Assembly (NCBI GenBank): GCA_016783285.1
Contig: JADHWW010000073.1
Coordinates: 1-10,369 of the forward strand
Source of the DNA: Anaerolineae bacterium
GTDB taxonomy: Bacteria > Chloroflexota > Anaerolineae > B4-G1
Reading direction: 5' to 3'
DNA length: 10,369 nucleotides
The position numbers were made by a program, and so were the translations under genes. A model generated the notes under the pieces. The model was not told the DNA's origin. It saw only the letters and a program-made list of their open reading frames with translations, and did not search any database. Positions 4,518 through 10,369 of this stretch are shown here, one piece after another. How positions within the stretch are numbered: position 1 is the first letter of the stretch; every line of letters begins with the position of its first letter.

Positions 4518-6176
4518 TCAGCGCCCGACACCCACACTGCCGCCAAAAGCGGCCGACATCTCCTCATAGATAGCGGCGATGCTGGCTTCGTCGCCCAGGT
4601 AAAAGTTGCCGTGGGCCTGGAGAGCCAGTTTGGCCAAGAGTTCCTCGTCGGCGTCGTTTCCGTAGGCGATAGTAAAGACGGTGGTGTCGTTGGCGGCGGC
4701 CATCTCGATCAAATCCTGGTTAAAGTGATAGCGGGAACTTTTCGTGTCCAGGCCGTCCGTCAGCACGACCATGGCGTTGCTCGTCTGCGGAGAGTTGGTG
4801 TCGGCGATGACGGTGGCCGCGTCGCCAATGGCGTCGTAGAGGGCCGTATAACCATCCGCATCCAGCCCCTCGATCATGCCGATGACCTTGCCGCGCGTCA
4901 GGCCAACCTGCTCGTGGATCAGGATGGTGTCTGGTTGGGTCGAAAACGCGACGATGGTGATAAAATCGTCGTCCCCCATCTGCTCCACGAACTGGATGGC
5001 CGCCTCACGCGCGCCGTCTATCTTGCGGCCGGCCATACTGCCGGACGTGTCCAACAACATTACCAGGTTCACGTCCTTGCGCGCCGATTGCCACAAATCC
5101 TGCACGGCGTAAATCGTGTCCACGCTGGGCGGGCCAAAGACGATCTCTGGCTGGGACAGATCAACAGAGTGGGCCGCGTCCAGCGGCGGGCCCAGAGGCA
5201 CGCTCTCGTTGACCGGCCGCAACCCGTTGGCCAGGGCCATCCGTTGCGCTTTTTCCCCCAGCAAATAGTCGCGGAAGATGGTGGCCGCTTCCTGCGTCTC
5301 GGCGCCGGCCGCGCCGTTCAAGCAAGCCGGGTGCGTGGCGACAAAGGTGCCTTCGAAGGGGTAGATGGGCACCAGGCCCGGGTCGCCGCCGCCATAGTTG
5401 ACGACCGTGCTCTCGTACATCACGGCTGCCCCCAGATAGCCGAGCCCCCGTTCGCTCATCGTCCGCCCCAGGTCGTCGGTGGCGCTGCTGAACCAGGAGA
5501 CGGCGGCCTCGAACGCGCTCACCGAAGCCTGCACGATGGGCTTTTGAACCTCGTCCACGCCGACGGCCTCCGTTTTCGCTTCAGCCGCCTGGACGATGGC
5601 GAGAAGCGTGCTGGCGCCGGTGGCGGACAGGCCGGGGTGGGTGTGGCCCAGGCGCAGCGTGTCGCCGAACTGGCCGCCGCTGTAGTAGTCCCAGGCGGAG
5701 GGGTCGGCGGCCAGGCTGCCCACGTCAAGCCAGCCCAGTGACCTCCCGGGCCAGCCCAGCGACTCGGCCACCGGACGCCACATGGCGATGACCAGCGGGC
5801 TTTCGACCAGACTGACGCAGTTGCCCTGGAAACTAGCGTTGCCCTGATCGGCCAGCAGGTTGACCCAGACCGGGCCATCCGGTATCCACAGTGCCGGTAA
5901 AGGGGTGCCGTCAGCCATGTCGGTCACGGCTTGCCCCGATTCGACCAGGTTGAGCACGACATAGACCGGTTTGCCGGCGGCCGTCTCGATTTTGGCGGCG
6001 TTGAAACCTTCAATCGCCGCTTCCAGCCAGGGAGTGAGGCTGGTGTTGGCCATCACTTCAACCACGGCGGCGTTACGGGGCGGGCCATCACCGCTGATTG
6101 AACTGCAGGTGCAGGTGATCGTCGTCAGGACCAGGATCGTTACCAGCAGCAAAATGGTGCGCTGTCTTATTTGCAT
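4518..6176 (-). CDS. Extracytoplasmic substrate-binding/VWA-domain fusion protein
   Basis: 552 aa from the ATG at 6176, chosen because AGGAG (6184-6188) lies 7 nt upstream; the 16 extra in-frame codons before it derive from an OmpA-tail scrap. A basic, hydrophobic N-terminus (about 1-22) is a signal peptide or anchor ending in a Cys-rich TCTCSS; the lipobox is poor. Residues about 35-330 resemble a type 2 periplasmic binding domain of the SBP_bac_11 (ModA-like) kind (LNLVESGQAV, ALWIPDGPVWVNLL). Residues about 368-545 are a von Willebrand A domain with a complete MIDAS: DTSGS (376-380), T444 in DGYTALYDA, and D474 in TDGLD, so it should bind a divalent metal and a partner protein. No permease or ATPase gene is nearby, so sensing or adhesion outside the membrane is more likely than uptake. 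The same fusion is known near PspA and TelA genes in other bacteria. Confidence 0.9.
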   Translation of the reverse strand: MQIRQRTILLLVTILVLTTITCTCSSISGDGPPRNAAVVEVMANTSLTPWLEAAIEGFNAAKIETAAGKPVYVVLNLVESGQAVTDMADGTPLPALWIPDGPVWVNLLADQGNASFQGNCVSLVESPLVIAMWRPVAESLGWPGRSLGWLDVGSLAADPSAWDYYSGGQFGDTLRLGHTHPGLSATGASTLLAIVQAAEAKTEAVGVDEVQKPIVQASVSAFEAAVSWFSSATDDLGRTMSERGLGYLGAAVMYESTVVNYGGGDPGLVPIYPFEGTFVATHPACLNGAAGAETQEAATIFRDYLLGEKAQRMALANGLRPVNESVPLGPPLDAAHSVDLSQPEIVFGPPSVDTIYAVQDLWQSARKDVNLVMLLDTSGSMAGRKIDGAREAAIQFVEQMGDDDFITIVAFSTQPDTILIHEQVGLTRGKVIGMIEGLDADGYTALYDAIGDAATVIADTNSPQTSNAMVVLTDGLDTKSSRYHFNQDLIEMAAANDTTVFTIAYGNDADEELLAKLALQAHGNFYLGDEASIAAIYEEMSAAFGGSVGVGR

Positions 6177-6190
6177 CGTCGCTCTCCTCG

Positions 6191-6270
6191 TACCGGTCTT
6201 CCGCCTGCAATCCCGCGTCCTCAATCCCCCAATGCTCCTCCGGCGGCAAGGCGCCCTCGACGATAAAGCA
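6191..6270 (-). pseudogene. Scrap of a duplicated OmpA-domain C-terminus
   Basis: These 80 bp align without gaps to 6573-6652, the end of the substrate-binding/OmpA gene, with about 67 identical positions. In frame it reads FIVEGALPPEEHWGIEDAG against FIVAGTLPPEEHWETEDAG in the intact gene. The match stops after EDRY, where the ribosome-binding site of the VWA gene begins, so the last codons and stop are missing. Many differences change the amino acid, as expected of decaying DNA. It is probably what is left of a tandem paralogue. Confidence 0.75.
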
Positions 6271-6296
6271 CGCCCCCGGCCGGAAAAGTGATGGGG

Positions 6297-6524
6297 CTAG
6301 GCAAAAACCGCGATAGGTACAGGACGTTCTATGGTAACACTCTGCCGGTGCAGTTTGATGCGTTCGATCTCGTGTAATGTTCCGGCGGTGAGGTAACTTT
6401 CTCCACAGTGTGGACAATTGATAACGGGGACATTCTCAATAACGAGCAAGTTTCCACCTTTGCCGTAACTGCGTGTCACGTAACGAACGCGAGCACCTTC
6501 TTTTCCACAAATGTCGCAAATCAT
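6297..6524 (-). CDS. YgiT-type zinc-finger protein (MqsA N-domain-like), orphan
   Basis: 75 aa. It has two CxxC pairs, CDIC (3-6) and CPHC (37-40), in the pattern of YgiT-type zinc-finger proteins, with the conserved VIENVPVINCPHCGESYL core. Such proteins are usually the antitoxin half of toxin-antitoxin pairs with MqsR or DUF4258 toxins. No toxin-like ORF lies beside it: upstream is the OmpA fusion, ending 14 bp before the ATG, and downstream the OmpA-tail scrap. It has no HTH domain, unlike full MqsA. The start at 6524 is supported by AGGGAGA (6531-6537) in the short gap; longer in-frame starts would run into the OmpA gene. Residual antitoxin, solitary zinc-binding protein or recent insert are all possible. 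Confidence 0.8.
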   Translation of the reverse strand: MICDICGKEGARVRYVTRSYGKGGNLLVIENVPVINCPHCGESYLTAGTLHEIERIKLHRQSVTIERPVPIAVFA

Positions 6525-6538
6525 TGATTTTCTCCCTG

Positions 6539-8167
6539 TTAGCGCCCGACCGTTATCAACGTCATCTCTACATAGCGATCTTCCGCCTGTTTTCCCGCGT
6601 CCTCGGTCTCCCAATGCTCCTCCGGCGGTAAGGTGCCCGCGACGATGAAGCGGGCCGGGTCGATTCCCTGGGAAGCCAGGTAGTCCACCACCGACTGGGC
6701 GCGCGCCTCGGCAAATTCCAGAATCTCATCTTTCATGTACGTGCCGGGCGGGCCGGGCCAGGCCGCGCAGCCTTTGACCTGCAAGAACAGGCCCACGCTT
6801 TGCGACAGGGTAGGCATCACGCAATCGTCCAGAATGCGGCGCGATTCCAGCGTCAACTCGGTCGATTCGGGCAGGAAGGTGAAGCGACGGCAGGGCAGCA
6901 CCACCAGCGTCGCCGCGTCGTCAGTGCTGACGCCGGATAGGTCGAGTTGGGCGGAGAGGGAGAAACTGTCGTTGACCGGGTTGCCGTTGGCCTGCAGAGT
7001 GGCCTGCGCGGCCGACCGGGAGACGAAACCGGGGTTCACCAGATCGGCCACGTCGTCGTCGGGCACCTCCAGGCCAGAGGCAGCCCACACGCGCCGGGCG
7101 ATCTCGAGCCGGTTCACGATGGGCCTGGGGTCGCGCATGACGAAGGCGTTGTCGCCCAGGTCGGCCTGGGCCACGCTCTCCAGCCACAGGGTCAGGTCGT
7201 CGCTCGCGCTCTCGGGGTAGACGAAACTCCAGTCGTTGTGTCCCCAATCGGCGACCTGGGCCGCGGCCGTGTCAAAGTCCTCCACCTGCGCCTTTAGTGT
7301 ATCGAACCAGGCGTCGTGAAAGGATTGTACCAGGTCGGCTTTGCCGGTGATGGATTGGCGGGACGTGACCACCACGTCAATGACGATGCGCAACTGGTTG
7401 GAACTCAGAAGGGGCATACCCCCACTCGCTTCGGCGTCGTAAATGTCCGGTTCCCAGCCAGAGACGGCGTCGGCCTGCCCCGCGTTAAAAACCTCGATGG
7501 CCTCGGCCACGTTGTCCGCGGGCAACAGCGTCACGTCAAAGCGCGGGTTCAGCCGGGCGATGGAGAGGGCGTAGTAGACAAAGTACTCGCCCACGCTGCC
7601 CCGCGAAAAGGCAATGCGCTGGCCCTTCAAATCGTTGATCGTGGCGACGTCTCGCGCCCACAGTTGGTCGGCGCCGGCGCTCTCGTCAACGATGGCCGTG
7701 ATGAGGCCGGGGCTGCTCAGGGCTACCGAGTCCAGCGTGGTCAGCAAGCAATCCCATTGGCCGCTGTTGAGCAGGGCCGTGCGTTGCTCCTCGGAGACGT
7801 CGTAGGCCGGGTCGTCGTCCAGGAAAAAGGGCACCAACCCCAGGTGGAAGCCGTGCGCGACGTCTGTGCCCGACATCTGCATCTGTTGCAGGGTAAAGTA
7901 ACTGCCAAAGGCATCGGCGCCGCAGACGTAGACGGACAATCCGTCGTCGGGGTCATAGTCGGGGGCAAAGATGGGCTCCGGCGATTCCAGGTGCACGACG
8001 GGCGTGGCGTAAGCAGGCGTCGCTCCCCCGGAGACGGGCGTCGCAGTGGCGCTCGCCTCGGTAAGCAATTTACTGATGGCGCCGTAGGCGACCGCGCCAC
8101 AGGCAATCACCAGGGCAATACCGACGATGGCGATAAAGATGAGCCGGGTTCTATCTATCTTTTGCAT
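6539..8167 (-). CDS. Substrate-binding (NitT/TauT-like)/OmpA-domain fusion protein
   Basis: 542 aa. The N-terminus has basic residues, a hydrophobic run (9-22) and VIAC (20-23), a good lipobox, although hydrophobic residues continue to about 30, so a TM anchor is also possible. A Thr/Pro/Ala linker follows. Residues about 75-340 resemble NMT1/SsuA-type binding proteins (LKGQRIAFSRGSVGEYFVYY; FNAGQADAVSGWEPDIYDA). Residues about 418-540 are an OmpA-C-like domain, with FTFLPESTELTLESRRILDD, EARAQSVVDYLASQGIDPARF and EDRYVEM standing for the usual strand, helix and NRRVEI parts. The GHTD position reads GCAAW, so the Asp that normally contacts peptidoglycan is missing, while the Arg of the LSxxRA-like motif is kept (EARA). 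GAGGAG (8174-8179) overlaps the stop of the preceding gene, implying one transcript. Likely a wall-facing sensor or anchor; the ligand is unknown. Confidence 0.9.
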   Translation of the reverse strand: MQKIDRTRLIFIAIVGIALVIACGAVAYGAISKLLTEASATATPVSGGATPAYATPVVHLESPEPIFAPDYDPDDGLSVYVCGADAFGSYFTLQQMQMSGTDVAHGFHLGLVPFFLDDDPAYDVSEEQRTALLNSGQWDCLLTTLDSVALSSPGLITAIVDESAGADQLWARDVATINDLKGQRIAFSRGSVGEYFVYYALSIARLNPRFDVTLLPADNVAEAIEVFNAGQADAVSGWEPDIYDAEASGGMPLLSSNQLRIVIDVVVTSRQSITGKADLVQSFHDAWFDTLKAQVEDFDTAAAQVADWGHNDWSFVYPESASDDLTLWLESVAQADLGDNAFVMRDPRPIVNRLEIARRVWAASGLEVPDDDVADLVNPGFVSRSAAQATLQANGNPVNDSFSLSAQLDLSGVSTDDAATLVVLPCRRFTFLPESTELTLESRRILDDCVMPTLSQSVGLFLQVKGCAAWPGPPGTYMKDEILEFAEARAQSVVDYLASQGIDPARFIVAGTLPPEEHWETEDAGKQAEDRYVEMTLITVGR

Positions 8168-8177
8168 GCGTCACTCC

Positions 8178-9623
8178 TCACGTTTTGATGTAGCCCAGAT
8201 TGCGCAGGACATCGCCGGCGCTCTGGCCGGGTAGGATCTGGAATTGGTAACGGCCATCGTCGTCCCGGTCCACGATCAACTCGTTCGCTTCTGGCAAAAC
8301 GCAATGTTTGCTGCCGCGCACGCCGCCCAGCATCTCCTGGTAGGCCCCAATGCTGAAAAAGCCGATGTACAGATCTTGCGTTTCCACCGGCAAATAGAGG
8401 GGGGATTGGCTGGGTTTGGGCGGGTAAACGTCGTCGCTGTCACAGGTGATGCCCCCCAGTTGCACCCGGCGGAAGGGCTGGTCGAGGTGGTTTAGGGGCA
8501 ACACAATAAAGTGTTCGCCCAGGGCCCAACTGTCGGGGAATGAAGTCATTATGGATCCGTCAATGATGTACCAGGGTAATTTGGAAACGTTCTCTTTGAC
8601 CATGACCACTTTGAAAAGGTGGGCGCCGTGTTCGGAAGTTGTGTAGCGGCCAAATTCACCCATCACGTCAGGCACGGGCACGTCGTAACGGGCGCACACC
8701 TCTTGCAGCGTGGTCAACAGACGGCGCACGAAACCGTGATAGTCAAAGGTGAAATCGAGGGTCATGGGCACAGGCACGCCGCCGCCAAAGTCAAAAATGC
8801 TCAGGCTGGGATATCGTTGCCGCAACTGAGCATAGATTTCAATCGGCGGCTTGAGCCAAGTCAAAAAATCCGCTTCGCTCAAGATTTGACTGCCTACCAT
8901 GGCGTGATAGAGTTTGAGGTTGAGATTGGGAGCGGCGGCGGTAGCAGCGGCCGCTTTCCACAAGTTGTCCACGTCCATCCCGAAACGAGAGTTGGCTGCT
9001 TCCATCTCGGCCTGATCCTGGTGGGGGCCGTAGCACTTTTGTCGCAGACCGACATCAAAGGGGAGGCCAGACTCGATCAGGGGAAACAACTCGCTCAAGT
9101 CTTCGAGCACGGGGATAACGTTGTCGTGCTCACGCTTGAGCCTGATGATGTTAGCGGCATAGTCGGTCCCAGCCGGTTTGAAGCCGTTGCAGATAACCAT
9201 CCGGTCCGGCGGCAGGTGGCCGGCGGCGATCATGAGCCGGGCGATCTCTACGTCCACAGTGGATGACATTTCGTAATGAGCACCGGCGCCCAGCGTCGTG
9301 CGTATCACTTCCTCAGCCGCGTTGGCCTTGGAGGCATACGCGAAAAAAAGTTGGCCGGCGTATCCAACCTCGGCGCTCACGTCAGCAAAGATCCGACGCA
9401 TCGAAGCGATTTTCTGGCGGATCTTGGGCAGGTAGACGATTTCCAGCGGGCTGGGCAGGGTTTTCCCCAACCCCTGGTCTTGCCGGCCGCCGACGAACAG
9501 TTGCGCCAGGTCCAGGTCTTCGAAATAGAGACGGCCATCGCGGGCGCTCAGATAGTCGTTGAAGTGGTGATAGTTAGGAACTGCTGTCTCCCGCTCCCAG
9601 CCGATAACGGGGCGAACTGACAT
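8178..9623 (-). CDS. speA: Short-form arginine decarboxylase, PLP fold type III
   Basis: 481 aa. It decarboxylates arginine to agmatine, the first step of one polyamine route, in the cytoplasm. Its layout closely matches the roughly 460-residue arginine decarboxylases annotated in Bacteroidetes, much shorter than E. coli SpeA (about 630-660). Visible motifs: LEIVYLPKI (60-68); YASKAN with the likely PLP lysine K99; VICNGFKP (143-150); FDFGGGVPV (277-285), the phosphate-binding glycine loop; GEFGRYT (322-328); GGITCDSDD (390-398) with the catalytic-type Cys394; and GFFSIGAYQE (421-430). The start has GAGGAGG (9631-9637) 7 nt upstream. It is the first gene of the operon, 10 bp before the OmpA fusion. 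Substrate specificity is by family resemblance; a related amino-acid decarboxylase cannot be excluded. Confidence 0.87.
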   Translation of the reverse strand: MSVRPVIGWERETAVPNYHHFNDYLSARDGRLYFEDLDLAQLFVGGRQDQGLGKTLPSPLEIVYLPKIRQKIASMRRIFADVSAEVGYAGQLFFAYASKANAAEEVIRTTLGAGAHYEMSSTVDVEIARLMIAAGHLPPDRMVICNGFKPAGTDYAANIIRLKREHDNVIPVLEDLSELFPLIESGLPFDVGLRQKCYGPHQDQAEMEAANSRFGMDVDNLWKAAAATAAAPNLNLKLYHAMVGSQILSEADFLTWLKPPIEIYAQLRQRYPSLSIFDFGGGVPVPMTLDFTFDYHGFVRRLLTTLQEVCARYDVPVPDVMGEFGRYTTSEHGAHLFKVVMVKENVSKLPWYIIDGSIMTSFPDSWALGEHFIVLPLNHLDQPFRRVQLGGITCDSDDVYPPKPSQSPLYLPVETQDLYIGFFSIGAYQEMLGGVRGSKHCVLPEANELIVDRDDDGRYQFQILPGQSAGDVLRNLGYIKT

Positions 9624-9641
9624 GTGATGTCCTCCTCACAT
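9622..9641 (-). promoter_or_regulatory. Hairpin presenting the decarboxylase Shine-Dalgarno in its loop
   Basis: On the operon strand ATGTGA and TCACAT form a 6-bp stem with an 8-nt loop, GGAGGACA, holding the ribosome-binding site; the first two bases of the ATG lie in the stem. The stem is AT-rich and weak, so it could modulate translation or be chance. Confidence 0.3.
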
Positions 9642-9676
9642 ATTCATACGGTAAAGGCCGCCAAAAGTTGCCTGAA

Positions 9677-9688
9677 CGTGAAACGTGA
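9677..9688. repeat. Third CGTGAAACGTGA copy, at the operon start
   Basis: Identical to the two copies before pspA (4427-4438, 4441-4452). It lies 6 bp beyond the minus-strand -10 box, so it would overlap or immediately follow the transcription start. A repressor bound here would block the operon promoter; a dispersed repeat is the alternative. Confidence 0.5.
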
Positions 9689-9693
9689 TGTAG

Positions 9694-9722
9694 ATTGTAG
9701 CACATTTTCCCCCAGACCTCAA
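9694..9722 (-). promoter_or_regulatory. Promoter of the six-gene minus-strand operon
   Basis: On the minus strand TTGAGG (9722-9717) and TACAAT (9699-9694) are 17 bp apart, near the sigma-70 consensus. Start would be at about 9687, giving a leader of some 64 nt. No comparably good promoter is seen further down the operon. Confidence 0.65.
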
Positions 9723-9724
9723 GC

Positions 9725-9757
9725 CGGGAGCGTCTCCCGTTTGACAGACTGCGGGAG
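9725..9757. promoter_or_regulatory. Palindrome between divergent promoters, candidate shared operator
   Basis: CGGGAG-CGT-CTCCCG (9725-9739) is a perfect 6-3-6 palindrome exactly between the minus-strand -35 (9717-9722) and the coaX -35 (9741-9746). A third half-site, CGGGAG (9752-9757), lies in the coaX promoter spacer and can pair with the same CTCCCG, so the coaX -35 sits in the loop. The position suits a regulator acting on both promoters; none is encoded in the window. Confidence 0.5.
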
Positions 9758-9768
9758 GGAAGTATAAT
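9741..9768 (+). promoter_or_regulatory. Consensus sigma-70 promoter for coaX
   Basis: TTGACA (9741-9746) and TATAAT (9763-9768), both perfect, are 16 bp apart. Transcription would start near 9775, leaving a leader of about 100 nt. Confidence 0.8.
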
Positions 9769-9810
9769 CGCTACCGACGGCGTCGTGGCATACGATCATT
9801 ACTGGCCTGT

Positions 9811-9829
9811 AGTCGGCTTCCAGCCGACT
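9811..9829 (+). other. First leader hairpin upstream of coaX
   Basis: AGTCGGC (9811-9817) pairs with GCCGACT (9823-9829) over a 5-nt loop. It lies about 35 nt into the predicted coaX leader. There is no T-run, so it is not an evident terminator. Confidence 0.5.
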
Positions 9830-9838
9830 TGAGCCCCA

Positions 9839-9862
9839 GCCTGCGAATTCCCATTCGCAGGC
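9839..9862 (+). other. Second leader hairpin, adjoining the coaX Shine-Dalgarno
   Basis: GCCTGCGAAT (9839-9848) pairs perfectly with ATTCGCAGGC (9853-9862) over a TCCC loop. The stem ends directly before AGGAG (9863-9867), the ribosome-binding site of coaX. Either translation control or one of a pair of dispersed intergenic repeats. Confidence 0.55.
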
Positions 9863-9874
9863 AGGAGAAGCAAA

Positions 9875-10369
9875 ATGCTTTTGACAATAGACATCGGCAA
9901 CACCAACATCACCTTTGGCCTCTACGAGAGCGAAAACCTCGGCCCCCGCTGGCGCATTCGCACCATCCACGACAAAACGCCCGACGAGTACGGCATCCTC
10001 TTGGACCAACTGTTCCGTCACCAGGGCTACCGGCCCGAGCAGGTGACCGGCGTCGCCATCGCCTCCGTCGTGCCGCCACTGACGCCGATATTCGAGCAAG
10101 TCTGCCGGGACTACCTGGGACAGACGTCACTGGTGGTGGACGCGGGAGTACATACCGGCGTGCGCATCCGCTACGACAACCCCCGTGAGGTGGGCGCCGA
10201 TCGAGTGGTGGACGCCGCCGCCGTCCGCGCCCTCTACGGCGTGCCGGCCTGCGTGGTGGATTTCGGCACCGCCACCACCTTCGACGCCGTGTCCGCGGAG
10301 GGCGATTACCTGGGCGGGGCCATCGCCCCCGGCATCGGCATCGCCGCCCAGGCCCTGTTCGAGCGCACC
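9875..10369 (+). CDS. coaX: Type III pantothenate kinase, 3' truncated by the window end
   Basis: 165 codons of a protein normally about 255-260 aa. CoaX phosphorylates pantothenate with ATP, the first step of coenzyme A synthesis, in the cytoplasm; it belongs to the ASKHA fold and typically needs a monovalent cation. Visible motifs: IDIGNTNITFGLY (5-17), the phosphate-binding loop; VAIASVVPPLTP; the conserved NPREVGADRVVDA segment; VVDFGTATTFD; and GGAIAPGI. The ATG at 9875 has AGGAG (9863-9867) 7 nt upstream. It is transcribed divergently from the envelope operon and shares the control region between them. No stop occurs before the window end. Confidence 0.96.
   Translation, partial: MLLTIDIGNTNITFGLYESENLGPRWRIRTIHDKTPDEYGILLDQLFRHQGYRPEQVTGVAIASVVPPLTPIFEQVCRDYLGQTSLVVDAGVHTGVRIRYDNPREVGADRVVDAAAVRALYGVPACVVDFGTATTFDAVSAEGDYLGGAIAPGIGIAAQALFERT

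Noticed and set aside
4449..5741. 430-codon open frame on the plus strand
   Set aside because: It lies antisense to the SBP-VWA gene, has no ribosome-binding site, and encodes a low-complexity His/Gly/Val-rich product typical of a GC-rich antisense frame.
7316..8188. 290-codon open frame on the plus strand
   Set aside because: It is antisense to the SBP-OmpA gene, whose protein has clear domains; the antisense product has no recognisable domain.
9630..9655. Three-codon ORF (Met-Asn-Met) before the decarboxylase
   Set aside because: ATG AAT ATG TGA overlaps the Shine-Dalgarno but has no ribosome-binding site of its own; probably chance.
1..10369. rRNA, tRNA or CRISPR array
   Set aside because: No tRNA cloverleaf, rRNA core sequence or regularly spaced repeat array was seen on either strand.

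Overview
The window is about 60% GC by eye. Its gene content is typical of an uncultured Chloroflexota bacterium of the Anaerolineae type: LysM-CAP proteins, a Chloroflexi-style TnpB, PspA next to VWA/substrate-binding fusions, and a short arginine decarboxylase. This taxonomic reading is inference; there is no rRNA gene here.

Layout. (1) 1-840, plus strand: the 3' part of a secreted LysM-LysM-CAP protein, closed by a small hairpin. (2) About 930-2656: an IS200/IS605-type element. Its tnpA has collapsed to the first 22 and last 22 codons, while tnpB (513 aa) keeps its RuvC triad and zinc finger. The right-end hairpin overlaps the end of tnpB, and a second right-end-like copy and a 12-bp inverted repeat lie just beyond. 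(3) 9623 down to 2790, minus strand: six genes that look like one operon, in transcription order a short SpeA-like arginine decarboxylase, a substrate-binding/OmpA fusion, a small YgiT-type zinc-finger protein, a substrate-binding/VWA fusion, PspA, and a two-TM coiled-coil protein. A duplicated scrap of the OmpA tail and a possible 27-codon ORF sit in the gaps. (4) 9694-9768: back-to-back promoters with a palindrome between the two -35 boxes. (5) 9875 to the window end, plus strand: the 5' part of coaX (type III pantothenate kinase), with two hairpins in its leader.

How it may work together. PspA is the known cytoplasmic membrane-repair protein. The OmpA-like domain would face the cell wall, the VWA protein offers a metal-dependent adhesion surface outside the membrane, and the two-TM coiled-coil protein could link membrane and PspA. 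Neither substrate-binding domain has a permease or ATPase nearby, so they look like sensors or scaffolds rather than transport parts. Arginine decarboxylase would supply agmatine for polyamines. The cluster therefore reads as a cell-envelope maintenance or stress module, which is the most interesting part of the window.
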